Positions 1-9,379 of a stretch of DNA of 64,000 nucleotides are shown here, piece by piece. Under the pieces are notes generated by a model. It saw only the letters and a program-made list of their open reading frames with translations, was not told where the DNA came from and ran no database searches. The first letter of the stretch is position 1. Each line of letters starts with the position of its first letter. The position numbers and the translations under genes were made by a program. Origin of the DNA: Bradyrhizobium sp. CCGUVB4N (lineage in GTDB: Bacteria > Pseudomonadota > Alphaproteobacteria > Rhizobiales > Xanthobacteraceae); assembly GCF_024199945.1 (NCBI RefSeq), contig NZ_JANADP010000001.1, positions 3,534,001 to 3,598,000 of the forward strand, given 5' to 3'.

Positions 1-252
1 GAGATCGATGGCGTCGTGCATTACTGCGTGGCCAACATGCCGGGCGCGGTGCCGGTGACGTCGAGCCAGGCGCTGAACAATGCGACGCTGCCGTTCGGTT
101 TGATGCTCGCTGCCAAGGGCTTTGCCGCCGTGCTGGAAAGTCCGCATCTGCGCAATGGGCTGAACGTGCATCGCGGCCGCATCACCAACAAGGCGGTCGC
201 GGAAAGTCTCGGGATGGACTTTGCGCCGGTGGGGAGTGAACTCGCGGCCTGA
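1..252 (+). CDS. ald: Alanine dehydrogenase, C-terminal part (5' end outside window)
   Basis: The open frame enters from the left edge and encodes about 83 residues ending in SELAA. The segment [20 protein letters not shown] is the characteristic C-terminal NAD-domain stretch of alanine dehydrogenase (reversible oxidative deamination of L-alanine to pyruvate), followed by the family-typical KG...A.......[12 protein letters not shown] and VAESLGM. The intact enzyme is about 370 residues, so roughly three quarters lies upstream of the window. The next gene is convergent and begins 15 bp downstream. Nothing suggests damage; it is partial only because the window starts inside it. Confidence 0.9.
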   Translation, partial: EIDGVVHYCVANMPGAVPVTSSQALNNATLPFGLMLAAKGFAAVLESPHLRNGLNVHRGRITNKAVAESLGMDFAPVGSELAA

Positions 253-266
253 CGATGTGGTGAGGT

Positions 267-2177
267 TTATGCCTTCGTCAGCCGGTACTGCCCGAGATCC
301 GGATCGTGCGTCATGCGCCAATAGTCCACGAAACGCCACGGCATCGCCGAAAACACGCGGCCGCTCGCGTTGCGGTAGTAGGTGCTCATGCCCGGATGGG
401 TCCAGATCATCGCCTCGTGCTCGGTATCGACCTTGCGGACATAGTCGTCGAGTACGTCCGGGCGGACGTCGATGGCGGCAACGTCGTGCTCGATCATGTT
501 AACGAGGCAGGCGGAGATGTAACGGCTCTGGCATTCGGACTGGAAGATGACGCTGCCGCCATGAGCCGGCCCTGAGTTCGGGCCGAGCATGCAGAAGAAG
601 TTGGGGAAATCTGGCACGGTGAGACCGAGGAATGCTGTCGGATTGTCGTTGGCCCAGGCCTCGCGCAAATTCCTGCCGTCGCGACCGCTGATGTTGAGGC
701 GCGCGGCCATCTCCGTCACTTTGAAGCCGGTCGCGACGACGATGATGTCGGCGGGACGGCGCTCACCGTCGGCGGCGACGATGCCGCTTTCATCAAAATG
801 GTCGATCGCGTCGGTGACCAGCTCGACATTGTCGCGCGTCAAGGTCTTGAACCAATTGTTGTCGAGCAGGATGCGCTTGCCGTACGGCGGATAGGTCGGC
901 ACGCATTTTTCGATCAGGTCGGGCCGGTCCTTCAGCTCGGTGAGGATGAAGTCGGTCAGCTCCTGACGATGCCGGTCGTTGCCTTTGTTGACGGCACGCT
1001 CCGGATGGGGCCAGGCCGGATCCTTGCGCAGGAACGGCAGCAAGCCGTCGCCATAGCGCCAGAACATGTTGAAGCGGTACCACTGCACATAGAAGGGAAG
1101 GTGCGCGAGCAGCCAGCGCGCGCCTTCGCTGATCGGGTCGGCATAGCCCTTCACCGGCCGTGCCCATTGCGCGCTGCGTTGGTAGACGGTGACCGAGGCG
1201 ACACGGTCCGCGATCGCCGGCACCAGCTGCATCGATGTCGCGCCGGTGCCGATCACGGCGACATGCTTGCCGTCGAGCTTGATGTCGTCCGACCACAGCG
1301 CCGAGTGAAGTATCGTGCCTTTGAAGTTTTCTTCGCCCTTGAAGTGGGCGCGTGAGGGATCGTTGAGCTGCCCGATGGCCGAGACCAGCGCGGTGGATTC
1401 GAAGGTCTCGTCGCCCGCCTGCGTCTTCAGCGTCGAGATCCAGCGCCGCTTGCCGTCGTCCCAGCGCGATGCCGTCAGCTCGGTGTTGACGCGCAGATGC
1501 TTGCGGATGCCGTATTCGTCGGCGACCTTGAGCAGATAGCCGAGCAGCTCCTCGCGCTGGCAGAAATAGCGCGTCCACGCATTGCCCGAGCCGAACGAGT
1601 AGGAATAGGAGTGGTTCGGCGTGTCGACGCCGCAGCCGGGATAGCGGTTGATCCACCAGGTACCGCCGAGTTCGGCGTTCTTCTCGACGATAGTGTAGGG
1701 GATGCCGAGATGGCCGAGCGCCACGCCAAGCGCGATGGCACAGACGCCGGCGCCGACGATCAGAACGTGCTGGTCCGCAAGCTTTCCGTCCGAAGGCTGC
1801 TTGGTCCAGCGCGGCTCGCGCGACACAAAGCCCATCTCCTCGCGCATCAGCGGTGCATATTCCGGCGCGACGTTTTCGCCGAGGCACGCGCGCATCATCT
1901 TCAGTAGCAGCTCTTCGCCGGGATCGGTGATGACAGGCGTCGGGGTGCCATCGGCAAAGAGCTTGACGACGGCGGCGCGGATTTCGTCCTGGATCTCGCG
2001 GGGCACACCGGCCTCGGGGTCGGGGATGAGACGGATGTCGCGCTTGGGCAGATAGGGCGGTTCGAGCCAGCGCGTGTCGCCGGTCATGTGCACCAGCACC
2101 ATCAGCAGGCAGCGGATGTCGGCTTCGGCAATCGCCGAGGCGAGGTCGAGCGGCTGGCGGGGAGATTCGATGTTCAT
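267..2177 (-). CDS. Baeyer-Villiger-type flavin-containing monooxygenase
   Basis: A 636-residue cytoplasmic FAD/NADPH monooxygenase. After an N-terminal extension of about 130 residues comes the FAD Rossmann motif VGAGVCA (residues 141-147), the GGTWW...YPG stretch (171-181), the Baeyer-Villiger fingerprint FKGTILHSALW (285-295, fitting FxGxxxHxxxW) and the NADP-binding GTGATS (310-315). Type I enzymes of this class insert an oxygen next to a ketone carbonyl to make esters or lactones. The ATG overlaps the TetR stop by 4 bp (ATGA), so it is translationally coupled as third gene of a ligase-TetR-monooxygenase operon. The substrate is unknown; a cyclic or aliphatic ketone processed with the neighbouring CoA ligase is an inference. 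The N-terminal extension is longer than in classic cyclohexanone monooxygenase. Confidence 0.88.
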   Translation of the reverse strand: MNIESPRQPLDLASAIAEADIRCLLMVLVHMTGDTRWLEPPYLPKRDIRLIPDPEAGVPREIQDEIRAAVVKLFADGTPTPVITDPGEELLLKMMRACLGENVAPEYAPLMREEMGFVSREPRWTKQPSDGKLADQHVLIVGAGVCAIALGVALGHLGIPYTIVEKNAELGGTWWINRYPGCGVDTPNHSYSYSFGSGNAWTRYFCQREELLGYLLKVADEYGIRKHLRVNTELTASRWDDGKRRWISTLKTQAGDETFESTALVSAIGQLNDPSRAHFKGEENFKGTILHSALWSDDIKLDGKHVAVIGTGATSMQLVPAIADRVASVTVYQRSAQWARPVKGYADPISEGARWLLAHLPFYVQWYRFNMFWRYGDGLLPFLRKDPAWPHPERAVNKGNDRHRQELTDFILTELKDRPDLIEKCVPTYPPYGKRILLDNNWFKTLTRDNVELVTDAIDHFDESGIVAADGERRPADIIVVATGFKVTEMAARLNISGRDGRNLREAWANDNPTAFLGLTVPDFPNFFCMLGPNSGPAHGGSVIFQSECQSRYISACLVNMIEHDVAAIDVRPDVLDDYVRKVDTEHEAMIWTHPGMSTYYRNASGRVFSAMPWRFVDYWRMTHDPDLGQYRLTKA

Positions 2178-2815
2178 GGCGTGTCCTGATCTCCGGATGC
2201 ACTGAAGAGGCCGCGCGTCATCAGCTTGCGATAGGCGGAGATGACGTGGTCCGGCACGGCGGTGACGCCGTCGGCCGAATAGGAATAGCGTCGGCTGAGA
2301 TATCCACGCGAGCCCATCAGCATGTGCACGATCGCCTCGAACTCCTCGTCGCTGTAATCCGCGATTGCGCCTGACCCTCGCGCGCGACGCAAGATGCGGA
2401 CATAGGCGACCGAGATGTTGTCGAGATGCTTCTGGTAGCCGATCGGCGCAAAAAACTCGGCCTCGTTGAGGATGCGCAGGAATTCCGGCACCTCACGGAT
2501 GAAGTCGAAGAAGGCGGAGAAACGCGCGATCTCCTGTCGTGCCGCGTCCGCCGTGCCCGTGCGCGCGCGGATGAACTCGACCATGTCGAGGCCGATCTTG
2601 GGCAAGAGCTGGTCGAGCAGTTCCTGCCGGTTCTCGAAATGATTGTAGAACGTGCCTTGCGCGACGCCGGCTTCTTCGGTGATCCGGGCGACGGAAGCTT
2701 CGGCATAGCCATGCTTGCCGACGACCTTGGTCGCGGCGTCAAAGATCTTCTGCTTGGTCCAGGCGTTGCGCTCGACGCGGTTGAGCTTCGTGACCTTGGC
2801 ATTCGCTTGCGTCAT
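2174..2815 (-). CDS. TetR-family transcriptional repressor
   Basis: 213 residues. The N-terminal helix-turn-helix is clear: AATKVVGKHGYAEASVARI, EEAGVAQGTFYNHFENRQEL (about residues 28-66), with the TetR-typical GTFYNHF recognition helix. The C-terminal half is a helical ligand-binding and dimerisation domain of no recognised subgroup. It overlaps both neighbours by 4 bp (ATGA at each end), so it lies inside the operon it probably controls. The likely operator is the 23-bp palindrome at 4348-4370, between this operon and the divergent importer. The ligand may be an acyl-CoA or ketone made by the operon, which is inference from context. Confidence 0.9.
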   Translation of the reverse strand: MTQANAKVTKLNRVERNAWTKQKIFDAATKVVGKHGYAEASVARITEEAGVAQGTFYNHFENRQELLDQLLPKIGLDMVEFIRARTGTADAARQEIARFSAFFDFIREVPEFLRILNEAEFFAPIGYQKHLDNISVAYVRILRRARGSGAIADYSDEEFEAIVHMLMGSRGYLSRRYSYSADGVTAVPDHVISAYRKLMTRGLFSASGDQDTP

Positions 2816-4305
2816 TCAGACGTCTCCAGCTCGGCGCGCAGCACGCGCTTGAGAATTTTACCCGACGGATTGCGCGGCAGGCTGTCGCGGATGATCAGCT
2901 CTTTCGGTACCTTGAAGCTCGCCAATCGTGCGCGGCAGTGCTCGGTGAGGGCAGGGAGCGCAAGGCTTGTGCCTTCGGTCAGCACGACAATGGCGACGGG
3001 ACGCTCGCCCCAGCGTGCATCGCGCAGGCCGATCACCGCGACCTCGCGTACTTCAGGCAGATCGTAGATCACGCGCTCGACTTCGGAGGAGGCGATGTTC
3101 TCGCCGCCGGAGATGATCATGTCCTTCTTGCGGTCGGTGAGATACAGAAAGCCGTCGTCGTCGAGATAGCCGATGTCACCGCTGCGGAACCAGTCGTCGA
3201 AAAAGGCAGACGCCGTCTTCTCCGGATCCTTCCAGTAGCCGCGTGTGATCTTCGGTCCGCGCAGGCAGATCTCGCCGTTGACGTTCGGCGGCAGCGTCTT
3301 GCCGTCCTCGTCGCGGATCTCGATCTCGACATGGGCAATGGCGCGGCCGGTCGAGCCGATCTTCTCGATCTCGCGGCCGGCTTCCATAAAGGTGTCGCCG
3401 CCCACGGTCTCGGTCAGGCCATAGGCATCGATGTAACGCGCATTGCGGAAATACTCGGAGAAGGCACGGATGCGCAACTCCGGCGTCTTCTCGCCGCCGC
3501 CGATCGCCCATTTCAAGCTCGAGACGTCGTAGCGATCGCGGGTCGGGCAGGTGAGCATCGCCGTGGTCATGACGGGCGCGAACCATGCGGCGTTGAGCCT
3601 GTCGTCGGCGATCGCCGCAAGCGCGGTCTCCGGCTCGAAATTGCGTTCGACATGGATGAAGCCGCCATGCCAAAGCACGGCGATGCCGGGCAAATCGAGC
3701 GCGCCGACGTGATAGAGCGGACCGACGACGAGCAGGCGTGTATCGGTGCTGATGCCCAGCGCGATGGTCTGGTCCGCCGACTTCCAATAGAAATTGGCGT
3801 AGGTCAGCATGACGCCCTTGGGGCGGTCGGTCGTGCCCGAAGTGTACATCAGCCGCATCAGGTCGGATGGCTGGCGCACATGCATCGGAGCCGGGGGCGC
3901 GTCACTCGCAAGCCGCGTCACGCTCTGCTGCGCGGCTTCGTCGAGTACGACAATCGTCGCGCCGGCTGCATTCGCCGCCAATTCCTCGTCGACGATCAGC
4001 AGCCGCGCCGCGGCATTGCCGACGATGTAGCTGACCTCATCGCGCGAGAGCCGAAAGTTGATCGGCAACAACACTGCGCCGAGATGGCTGGTGGCGAAGA
4101 CGAGCTCCAGGAACGCCGCGCTGTTCTTCATCAGGACGGCCACGACGTCGCTCGCCCCGATGCCCTGGGCCGCAAGCCAGCCCGCGGCCTGTCGGACGCG
4201 CGCGTCGAAGGCGGCGTAGGAAATCGCCTCGCCGCGGTATTTCAGCGCGGGCCGGTCCGGCGTTTGCCGGGCGTGAAAGGCGATGAAGCTCGAAAGATTG
4301 ATCAT
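2812..4305 (-). CDS. AMP-dependent acyl-CoA synthetase/ligase
   Basis: 497 residues of the ANL superfamily, activating a carboxylic acid with ATP and then CoA. Visible motifs are the phosphate-binding loop YTSGTTDRPKG (154-164; the usual G/S before PKG is replaced by DR), YGLTET (295-300), RSGDIGYLDDDGFLYLTDRK (374-393) with the hinge, GGENI (400-404), and the catalytic lysine in NPSGKILK (near residue 483). Length and motif order are normal for medium- or short-chain acyl-CoA ligases. First gene of the minus-strand operon, with a 171-bp intergenic region upstream shared with the divergent importer. It probably activates an acid derived from the substrate of the monooxygenase; identity is unknown. 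Confidence 0.9.
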   Translation of the reverse strand: MINLSSFIAFHARQTPDRPALKYRGEAISYAAFDARVRQAAGWLAAQGIGASDVVAVLMKNSAAFLELVFATSHLGAVLLPINFRLSRDEVSYIVGNAAARLLIVDEELAANAAGATIVVLDEAAQQSVTRLASDAPPAPMHVRQPSDLMRLMYTSGTTDRPKGVMLTYANFYWKSADQTIALGISTDTRLLVVGPLYHVGALDLPGIAVLWHGGFIHVERNFEPETALAAIADDRLNAAWFAPVMTTAMLTCPTRDRYDVSSLKWAIGGGEKTPELRIRAFSEYFRNARYIDAYGLTETVGGDTFMEAGREIEKIGSTGRAIAHVEIEIRDEDGKTLPPNVNGEICLRGPKITRGYWKDPEKTASAFFDDWFRSGDIGYLDDDGFLYLTDRKKDMIISGGENIASSEVERVIYDLPEVREVAVIGLRDARWGERPVAIVVLTEGTSLALPALTEHCRARLASFKVPKELIIRDSLPRNPSGKILKRVLRAELETSE

Positions 4306-4347
4306 TTGACGGGCTTTGGGCCAGTTACGGCCCTGTTTCCTCGGATG

Positions 4348-4370
4348 ATGAATTCTGACTCATAATTCAT
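4348..4370. promoter_or_regulatory. Palindromic operator candidate between ligase and importer operons
   Basis: Two 11-bp arms, ATGAATTCTGA and TCATAATTCAT, flank a single central C and are inverted complements except for one base. Outer arms of 7 bp are perfect. It lies 43 bp upstream of the ligase start and 107 bp upstream of the divergent SBP start. TetR-type dimers bind such palindromes, and a TetR gene lies in the operon. Binding by that protein is inference. Confidence 0.6.
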
Positions 4371-4476
4371 AATTGGCTTGACGTCACCCCCCTTGCTCTG
4401 AAATCCTCATGCCTACGGAGACGAGACGATCTCCGACAGGAATCAGGAAACGCCGACCCGAAAGAGGGAGGGGAAG

Positions 4477-5736
4477 ATGACGAGAACCCGCACGCCGGGC
4501 ATCAGCCGCCGTTCGACACTGGCGCTGATGGGCGCCGGCGCGATGACGTTTGCCGCCCCATGGGTGGCACGCGCGCAGGCCAAGACCATCAAGATCGGCA
4601 TGCCGACGATTTTGTCGGGCCGCGTCGCACAGCTCGGCACGTCGTCGCGCAATGCGGTGATGCTCGAGGTCGACAAGGTCAACGCCGCCGGTGGTCTCGC
4701 GGGCCGACAGATCGAGATGGTAATCCGTGACTCCAAGGGCCAGCCGCAAGAAGCCGCCCGCGTCGCGCGCGAACTCGTCAATACCGATGGCTGCGAATGG
4801 CTGATCGACGGCGAGGCGTCGTCCGGTTCGTTCGCGGTGCATGAAGTGGCGCGCGATCTCGGCGTGCTCTGCGTCCACACCTGCTCGGAAGCGTCCTCGT
4901 TGACGGCCGATCCGAAGCAGCACATCCCGAACGCGTTCCGCTGTGTGCGGCAAGGCATTCACGATTCCATCGTCGGCGGCAGCTACGCGGCTGCGATAGC
5001 GAAAGCGAAGGGCCTGAAGAAGTGGGCGACCTGCTCACCGGATTACGCCTATGGCCGCGACACCACGGGCGAGTTCACGCTGTATCTCAAGCGCTTCGCG
5101 CCCGACGTCGAGGTCATCAGCGAATCCTGGCCAAAACTGTTCCAGCCCGACTACACCGAGGTCGTGACCAAGATCCTGCAGGCCAAGCCGCAGGCGCTGT
5201 ACTCGTGCCTATGGGGCGGCGATCTCACTTCCTATATCGACCAGGCCAACATCTACGCGATGTTCACGCAGATGGAGGTGTTCGCGGTCAACATGGCCGA
5301 CTACACCGCGCTCACCGTGGTGAAGAACCTGCCCAAGGGCATTCATTCCGGCAATCGCTACATCAAGACGTTCCCGACCACGCCGGAGAACGCCGCCTGG
5401 GGCGATGCCTACAAAGCCAAGTACAACGAGTATCCGACCAACTGGTCGTGGCAGAACGCGACCGCGGTGATGTTCCTCGCGGACGCCGCCAAGAAAGCGA
5501 ACTCCACCGACGGCAAGAAGATCGCGGAGGTGCTGAAGGGCCTCACCATCAAGTGCCCGTTCGGCGCCGACGGCACCGTGACGATGCGCGGCGACGACCA
5601 CACGCTGGTCGGTTACGCCATCGGCTGGGGTACCACGATCCCACAGGAGCCTTACGTGCCCGAGGTCAAGGCCGGTGACTGGAAGACGATCTTCGAGCTC
5701 GAGACCGAGTGGAAGAAGAGCAAGGGTTATATCTGA
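4477..5736 (+). CDS. Tat-exported solute-binding protein of a branched-chain amino acid/urea-type ABC importer
   Basis: 419 residues. The N-terminus has a twin-arginine signal (SRRSTLAL at 10-17, then a hydrophobic stretch and AARA-like cleavage near ARAQA, about residue 35). The mature part starts KTIKIGMPTILSGRVAQLG and continues as a type I periplasmic binding fold (Peripla_BP_6) like LivK, UrtA and AmiC. A good AGGGAGGGG ribosome site lies just upstream. It heads an SBP-permease-permease-ATPase-ATPase operon divergent from the ligase-TetR-monooxygenase operon. The ligand is not known; context favours the acid or ketone degraded by the divergent operon. Tat export of an SBP is less common than Sec export and may mean a prefolded domain. 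Confidence 0.87.
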   Translation: MTRTRTPGISRRSTLALMGAGAMTFAAPWVARAQAKTIKIGMPTILSGRVAQLGTSSRNAVMLEVDKVNAAGGLAGRQIEMVIRDSKGQPQEAARVARELVNTDGCEWLIDGEASSGSFAVHEVARDLGVLCVHTCSEASSLTADPKQHIPNAFRCVRQGIHDSIVGGSYAAAIAKAKGLKKWATCSPDYAYGRDTTGEFTLYLKRFAPDVEVISESWPKLFQPDYTEVVTKILQAKPQALYSCLWGGDLTSYIDQANIYAMFTQMEVFAVNMADYTALTVVKNLPKGIHSGNRYIKTFPTTPENAAWGDAYKAKYNEYPTNWSWQNATAVMFLADAAKKANSTDGKKIAEVLKGLTIKCPFGADGTVTMRGDDHTLVGYAIGWGTTIPQEPYVPEVKAGDWKTIFELETEWKKSKGYI

Positions 5737-5826
5737 TCACGCGCAGGGCGGGGACGGGCAGCCGTCTCCGCCATCTTTGTTTCGTTTTCCGCGCCGCCTT
5801 TGGCGCACGACAATGAAAGTGCTCCC

Positions 5827-6729
5827 GTGGATCTCGACGCGCTCACCGGCTGCCTCTCCAGCTCCGCCTGCCTGGTGACGCAAACCACCAGCGGCCTCAT
5901 CATCGGCATGTTGCTGTTCCTGGTCGCGGTCGGGCTGACGCTGATCTTCGGCGTGCTGAAGGTCGTCAATTTCAGCCATGGCGCCTTCTATATGTTCGGT
6001 GCCTATTTCGCGATGACAGCCTATCATCTCACCGACAGCTTTGCGCTGGCGATGCTGGCGGGCGCGGCCGGCACCGCCATTCTCGGCCTGATCTTCGAGC
6101 GCTTCTTCATGAGTCGCGTTTATGGCGCCGACGTGCTGATGCAGCTCCTCGTCTGCTATGCCTTCGTGCTGATCTTCGACGACGTCGTGCGCATCATCTG
6201 GGGACCGGAATTCAAGTCGATGGGTATGCCGGCGGCGTTCCAGGTGATGCCGCTGTTCATCGCGGGCGGCGTGGTGCCGCCGTATTACCTCCTGCTGATC
6301 GGCATCGCGCTTGTTGCGGCGATCGTGCTCGGCATTGGATTGTCGCGCAGCCGCATCGGCAAGGTGATCCGTGCCGCGGCGCATAATCCCGGCATGGTGT
6401 CCGCGCTCGGCATCAACACCGGCCTGATCTATGGCGGCGTGTTCGCGCTCGGCGGCATGCTGGCGGGTCTGGCCGGCGCGCTGGCCGCGCCGGTGCGGTC
6501 GTTGACGCCCGGGATGGGCTTCTCGGTGCTGATCGAATCCTTCATCGTCACCGTGATCGGCGGCATGGGCTCGATCCTGGGCGCTCTGATCGGTGCGCTA
6601 CTGCTTGGCCTGATCAGGTCCTTCGGTTCGCTCGGCTTTCCCCTGTTCACGGAAGGCCTGATGTACCTGTTCATGGTGATCGTGCTGGTCTCCAAGCCAA
6701 CCGGCCTGTTCGGCAAGGAGGCGGCATGA
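5827..6729 (+). CDS. LivH-type ABC importer permease
   Basis: About 300 residues, polytopic inner-membrane permease of the branched-chain amino acid/urea (HAAT) family: GLTLIFGVLKVVNFSHGAFY near the N-terminus is the family signature, and the C-terminal half has ESFIVTVIGGMGSILGALIGALLLG. No ATG lies in frame near the start. I prefer GTG at 5827, which has a weak GAAAG upstream; a TTG at 5800 would add nine residues. The stop overlaps the next gene by ATGA. It forms the membrane channel with the product of the next gene. Confidence 0.86.
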   Translation: MDLDALTGCLSSSACLVTQTTSGLIIGMLLFLVAVGLTLIFGVLKVVNFSHGAFYMFGAYFAMTAYHLTDSFALAMLAGAAGTAILGLIFERFFMSRVYGADVLMQLLVCYAFVLIFDDVVRIIWGPEFKSMGMPAAFQVMPLFIAGGVVPPYYLLLIGIALVAAIVLGIGLSRSRIGKVIRAAAHNPGMVSALGINTGLIYGGVFALGGMLAGLAGALAAPVRSLTPGMGFSVLIESFIVTVIGGMGSILGALIGALLLGLIRSFGSLGFPLFTEGLMYLFMVIVLVSKPTGLFGKEAA

Positions 6730-7745
6730 CCGAACTGGAGGCCGGGCGCGCGCAAGCGCTGGCACCGGGGCGCGACGGCGCGTTGCTGCATCGCTACCGC
6801 GACGTGCTGATCGCGCTGATTGCCTTCGCCGTGCTGGCGAGCCTGCCGCTGTTCACGGGCAGCAAGGCGCTGCTCGATTTCGTCATTCGCTGCTCGGCCT
6901 ACGGCCTGTTCGCGACCTCGCTCAATCTGCTGGTCGGCTATACCGGCTTGACCTCGTTCGGTCACGGCATGTTCTTTGGCCTTGGTGCCTACAGCTTCGG
7001 CCTGATCATGCAGAAGCTCGGCGTACCCATTCCGGTCGCCTTCGTCGCAACGCTTGCGATCACGGCGGTCATCGCCGCCATCATCGGCGCGATCTGCGTG
7101 CGGCTGAAGGAGATCTATTTCGCCTTCGTCACGCTGGCCTTCCAGATGCTGATCCACTCGACCATTTTGTCCTGGGCCTCCTTCACCGGCGGCGACCAGG
7201 GCCTGCGCGGCGGTATTCCGCGCCCGGTGTTCCTCGGCATCGATCTCGCCAATCACGTCCATCTCTATGTCGCGAGCTGCGCGCTGCTGATCCTCGGCCT
7301 GCTGGCGATGCGCCAGATCGCGCAATCTCCGTTCGGCTACACGTTGCGCATGATCCGCGACAACGCCGCGCGCGCGAGCTTCCTCGGTATCGACGTCTGG
7401 CGCGCCAAGCTGACCGTCTTCGTGCTGGCGGCGCTGTTCGCCGCGATGGGCGGCATGGTGATGGCGCTGTTCGTCTCCGGCGCCTATCCGGAGTTCGCCT
7501 ACTGGACGATCTCGGGCGAGGGCATCTTCATCAACATGCTCGGCGGCGTCTCGACTTTTTTGGGGCCGATGGTCGGTACCGTGCTGCTGCTCCTGCTCAA
7601 CGACACCGTCACGCGTTTCACTGAATATCATGGCATCGTGCTCGGCGTTGTCATCCTGTTCTTTGCGCTGGGCCTGCGCAAAGGCCTCCTGGATTTCGTC
7701 GCCGAATGGTTTGCGCACCGGCGCGATGCAGGCGAGGGGCGCTAG
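6726..7745 (+). CDS. LivM-type ABC importer permease
   Basis: 339 residues, second membrane subunit of the importer. It has the LivM hallmark NLLVGYTGLTSFGHGMFFGL near residue 70, an internal VRLKEIYFAFVTLAFQMLIH segment, and the EAA-like region ARASFLGIDVWRAKLTVFVL. A hydrophilic 25-residue N-terminus precedes the first membrane helix. The ATG overlaps the preceding stop (ATGA) and the stop is 2 bp before the ATPase gene, indicating translational coupling. Confidence 0.87.
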   Translation: MTELEAGRAQALAPGRDGALLHRYRDVLIALIAFAVLASLPLFTGSKALLDFVIRCSAYGLFATSLNLLVGYTGLTSFGHGMFFGLGAYSFGLIMQKLGVPIPVAFVATLAITAVIAAIIGAICVRLKEIYFAFVTLAFQMLIHSTILSWASFTGGDQGLRGGIPRPVFLGIDLANHVHLYVASCALLILGLLAMRQIAQSPFGYTLRMIRDNAARASFLGIDVWRAKLTVFVLAALFAAMGGMVMALFVSGAYPEFAYWTISGEGIFINMLGGVSTFLGPMVGTVLLLLLNDTVTRFTEYHGIVLGVVILFFALGLRKGLLDFVAEWFAHRRDAGEGR

Positions 7746-7747
7746 CG

Positions 7748-8503
7748 ATGCTCGAGATCCGCAACCTCGTAAAGTCGTTCGGCGGCGTGAAGGCGACCAA
7801 CGACGTCTCACTGGACTTCCCCGACGGCTCGCTCACCGCGGTCATCGGCCCGAACGGCGCCGGCAAGAGCACCTTCTTCAACCTCATCACCGGCGCGCTG
7901 AAACCTGACACCGGCCAGGTCCTGCTCGACGGCGTCGATCTCGCCGGCCGTTCGCCGCCGGAGATCGTGCGTCACGGCATCGGCCGTGCCTTTCAGGTCG
8001 CGAGCATCTTCAGGTCGCTAACGGTGCAGGAGACCATGCTTGCCGCCGTCAGCGCCGACCAACGCTCGTCGGCAGTGCTGCACAAACGCTTTCCGCTGCC
8101 GGAGACGCGCGACCGCGCCGAACATGTGATGGAGCTGCTGGGCCTCGCGGGAAAGCGCAATCGCACCGCGGCGACACTGTCGCATGGCGACCAGAAGCTG
8201 CTCGACATCGCGCTGGCACTGGTGCTCGAACCAAAGGTGTTGCTGCTGGACGAGCCGACCGCCGGCATGGGCCCGGAGGAGCGCTGGCGCATGATCGACA
8301 AGGTGCGCGAGCTCTGGGAGACCCAGAAGATCACCGTCGTCTTCATCGAGCACGACATGGACATCGTGTTCAAGATCGCGCCCAAGATCGTCGTGCTCTG
8401 TTACGGCCGCATCCTCGCGACCGGCACGCCGGACGAGATCCGCAGCAACAGCGCCGTGATCGACGCCTATCTCGGCACCGAGCATGCCGGAGCCGCCGCA
8501 TGA
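7748..8503 (+). CDS. LivG-type ABC importer ATP-binding protein
   Basis: 251 residues. Walker A is GPNGAGKS (34-41), the signature is degenerate (LSHGDQKLLDIALAL, with H instead of G, which is common in LivG/UrtD proteins), and Walker B is VLLLDEPTAGM. The C-terminal IEHDMDIVF is the usual H-loop. The start MLEIRNLVKSFGG was chosen because the frame upstream of it overlaps livM and lacks ATPase similarity. It pairs with the LivF-type subunit to energise uptake. Confidence 0.9.
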   Translation: MLEIRNLVKSFGGVKATNDVSLDFPDGSLTAVIGPNGAGKSTFFNLITGALKPDTGQVLLDGVDLAGRSPPEIVRHGIGRAFQVASIFRSLTVQETMLAAVSADQRSSAVLHKRFPLPETRDRAEHVMELLGLAGKRNRTAATLSHGDQKLLDIALALVLEPKVLLLDEPTAGMGPEERWRMIDKVRELWETQKITVVFIEHDMDIVFKIAPKIVVLCYGRILATGTPDEIRSNSAVIDAYLGTEHAGAAA

Positions 8504-9213
8504 GCGCTGCCGTCATCGAAGTCGCCGATCTCGACGTCTATTACGGCACCAGCCAGATCCTGTTCGGCGTCGGCCTGTCGGTGCGGCAGGGCGAGACCAT
8601 GGCACTGCTCGGGCGCAACGGCGCCGGCAAGTCGACGACGATGAAGGCGATCATGGGCCTGGCGCCACCGCGGCGCGGCAAAGTCAGTCTGCGCGGAGCG
8701 GTCGTCTCCGGCCGGAAGCCGCATCACATCGCGCGCGCCGGGCTCGGCTTCGTGCCGGAGGATCGTCAGATCTTCCCGGAGCACACCGTCGAGGACAATC
8801 TCGTCATCGGTCGCAAGAAGGGTCCTGACGGCCAGGACGAGTGGCCGATCAAGCGCATCTACGAGGTGTTTCCGCTGCTCGAGCCGCTGCGCCATCGCAT
8901 CGCCGGCCGCCTGTCCGGCGGCGAGCAGCAGATGCTGGCGATCGCGCGCACGCTGATGGGCAACCCGGCGCTGCTGCTGCTCGACGAACCGAGCGAAGGG
9001 CTCGCGCCGATCATCGTGCAGCGGATCGGCGAGTTGTTGCGGCAGCTCCGCCAGCTCGGCTCGACGGTGCTGATCGCCGAGCAGAACATGCATTTCTGCC
9101 TGGGGCTGGCGAGCCATGCCACGGTCATCGACAAGGGCCAGATCGTCTATGCGGCCGGGATCGACGAGCTGAAGGCCAATGACGCCATTCGGCGGCGCTA
9201 TCTGGCCCTCTAA
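8500..9213 (+). CDS. LivF-type ABC importer ATP-binding protein
   Basis: 237 residues. Walker A is GRNGAGKST (38-46), the signature is LSGGEQQMLAIAR, Walker B is LLLLDEPSEGLAP, and IAEQNMHF is the LivF-type H-loop equivalent. The gene overlaps the previous stop by ATGA. It is the last gene of the importer operon; after its stop there is a short GC-rich hairpin around the CCCCTTCGGGG at about 9290-9300 and then an unrelated gene. Confidence 0.9.
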   Translation: MSAAVIEVADLDVYYGTSQILFGVGLSVRQGETMALLGRNGAGKSTTMKAIMGLAPPRRGKVSLRGAVVSGRKPHHIARAGLGFVPEDRQIFPEHTVEDNLVIGRKKGPDGQDEWPIKRIYEVFPLLEPLRHRIAGRLSGGEQQMLAIARTLMGNPALLLLDEPSEGLAPIIVQRIGELLRQLRQLGSTVLIAEQNMHFCLGLASHATVIDKGQIVYAAGIDELKANDAIRRRYLAL

Positions 9214-9379
9214 GCCGGGCCGCCGGTGTCCAAATGGGCCGGAAGAAGAAAACTATTGCGTCATGGGCGCCCGGCGGAAGGAGTTTCCCCTTCGGGGGGC
9301 AAATACGCCAATCGCTTCCATTGCCGTTTGGGGCCGAAACGACGACATTCCATCCAGAATTTGATGGATTGACATAGCC

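Noticed and set aside
6429..7811. 460-residue open frame on the minus strand opposite the LivM permease gene
   Set aside because: Its residues are the low-complexity RRHDEQ-rich type expected from the antisense of a GC-rich gene, and the plus strand has full LivM motifs and operon spacing.
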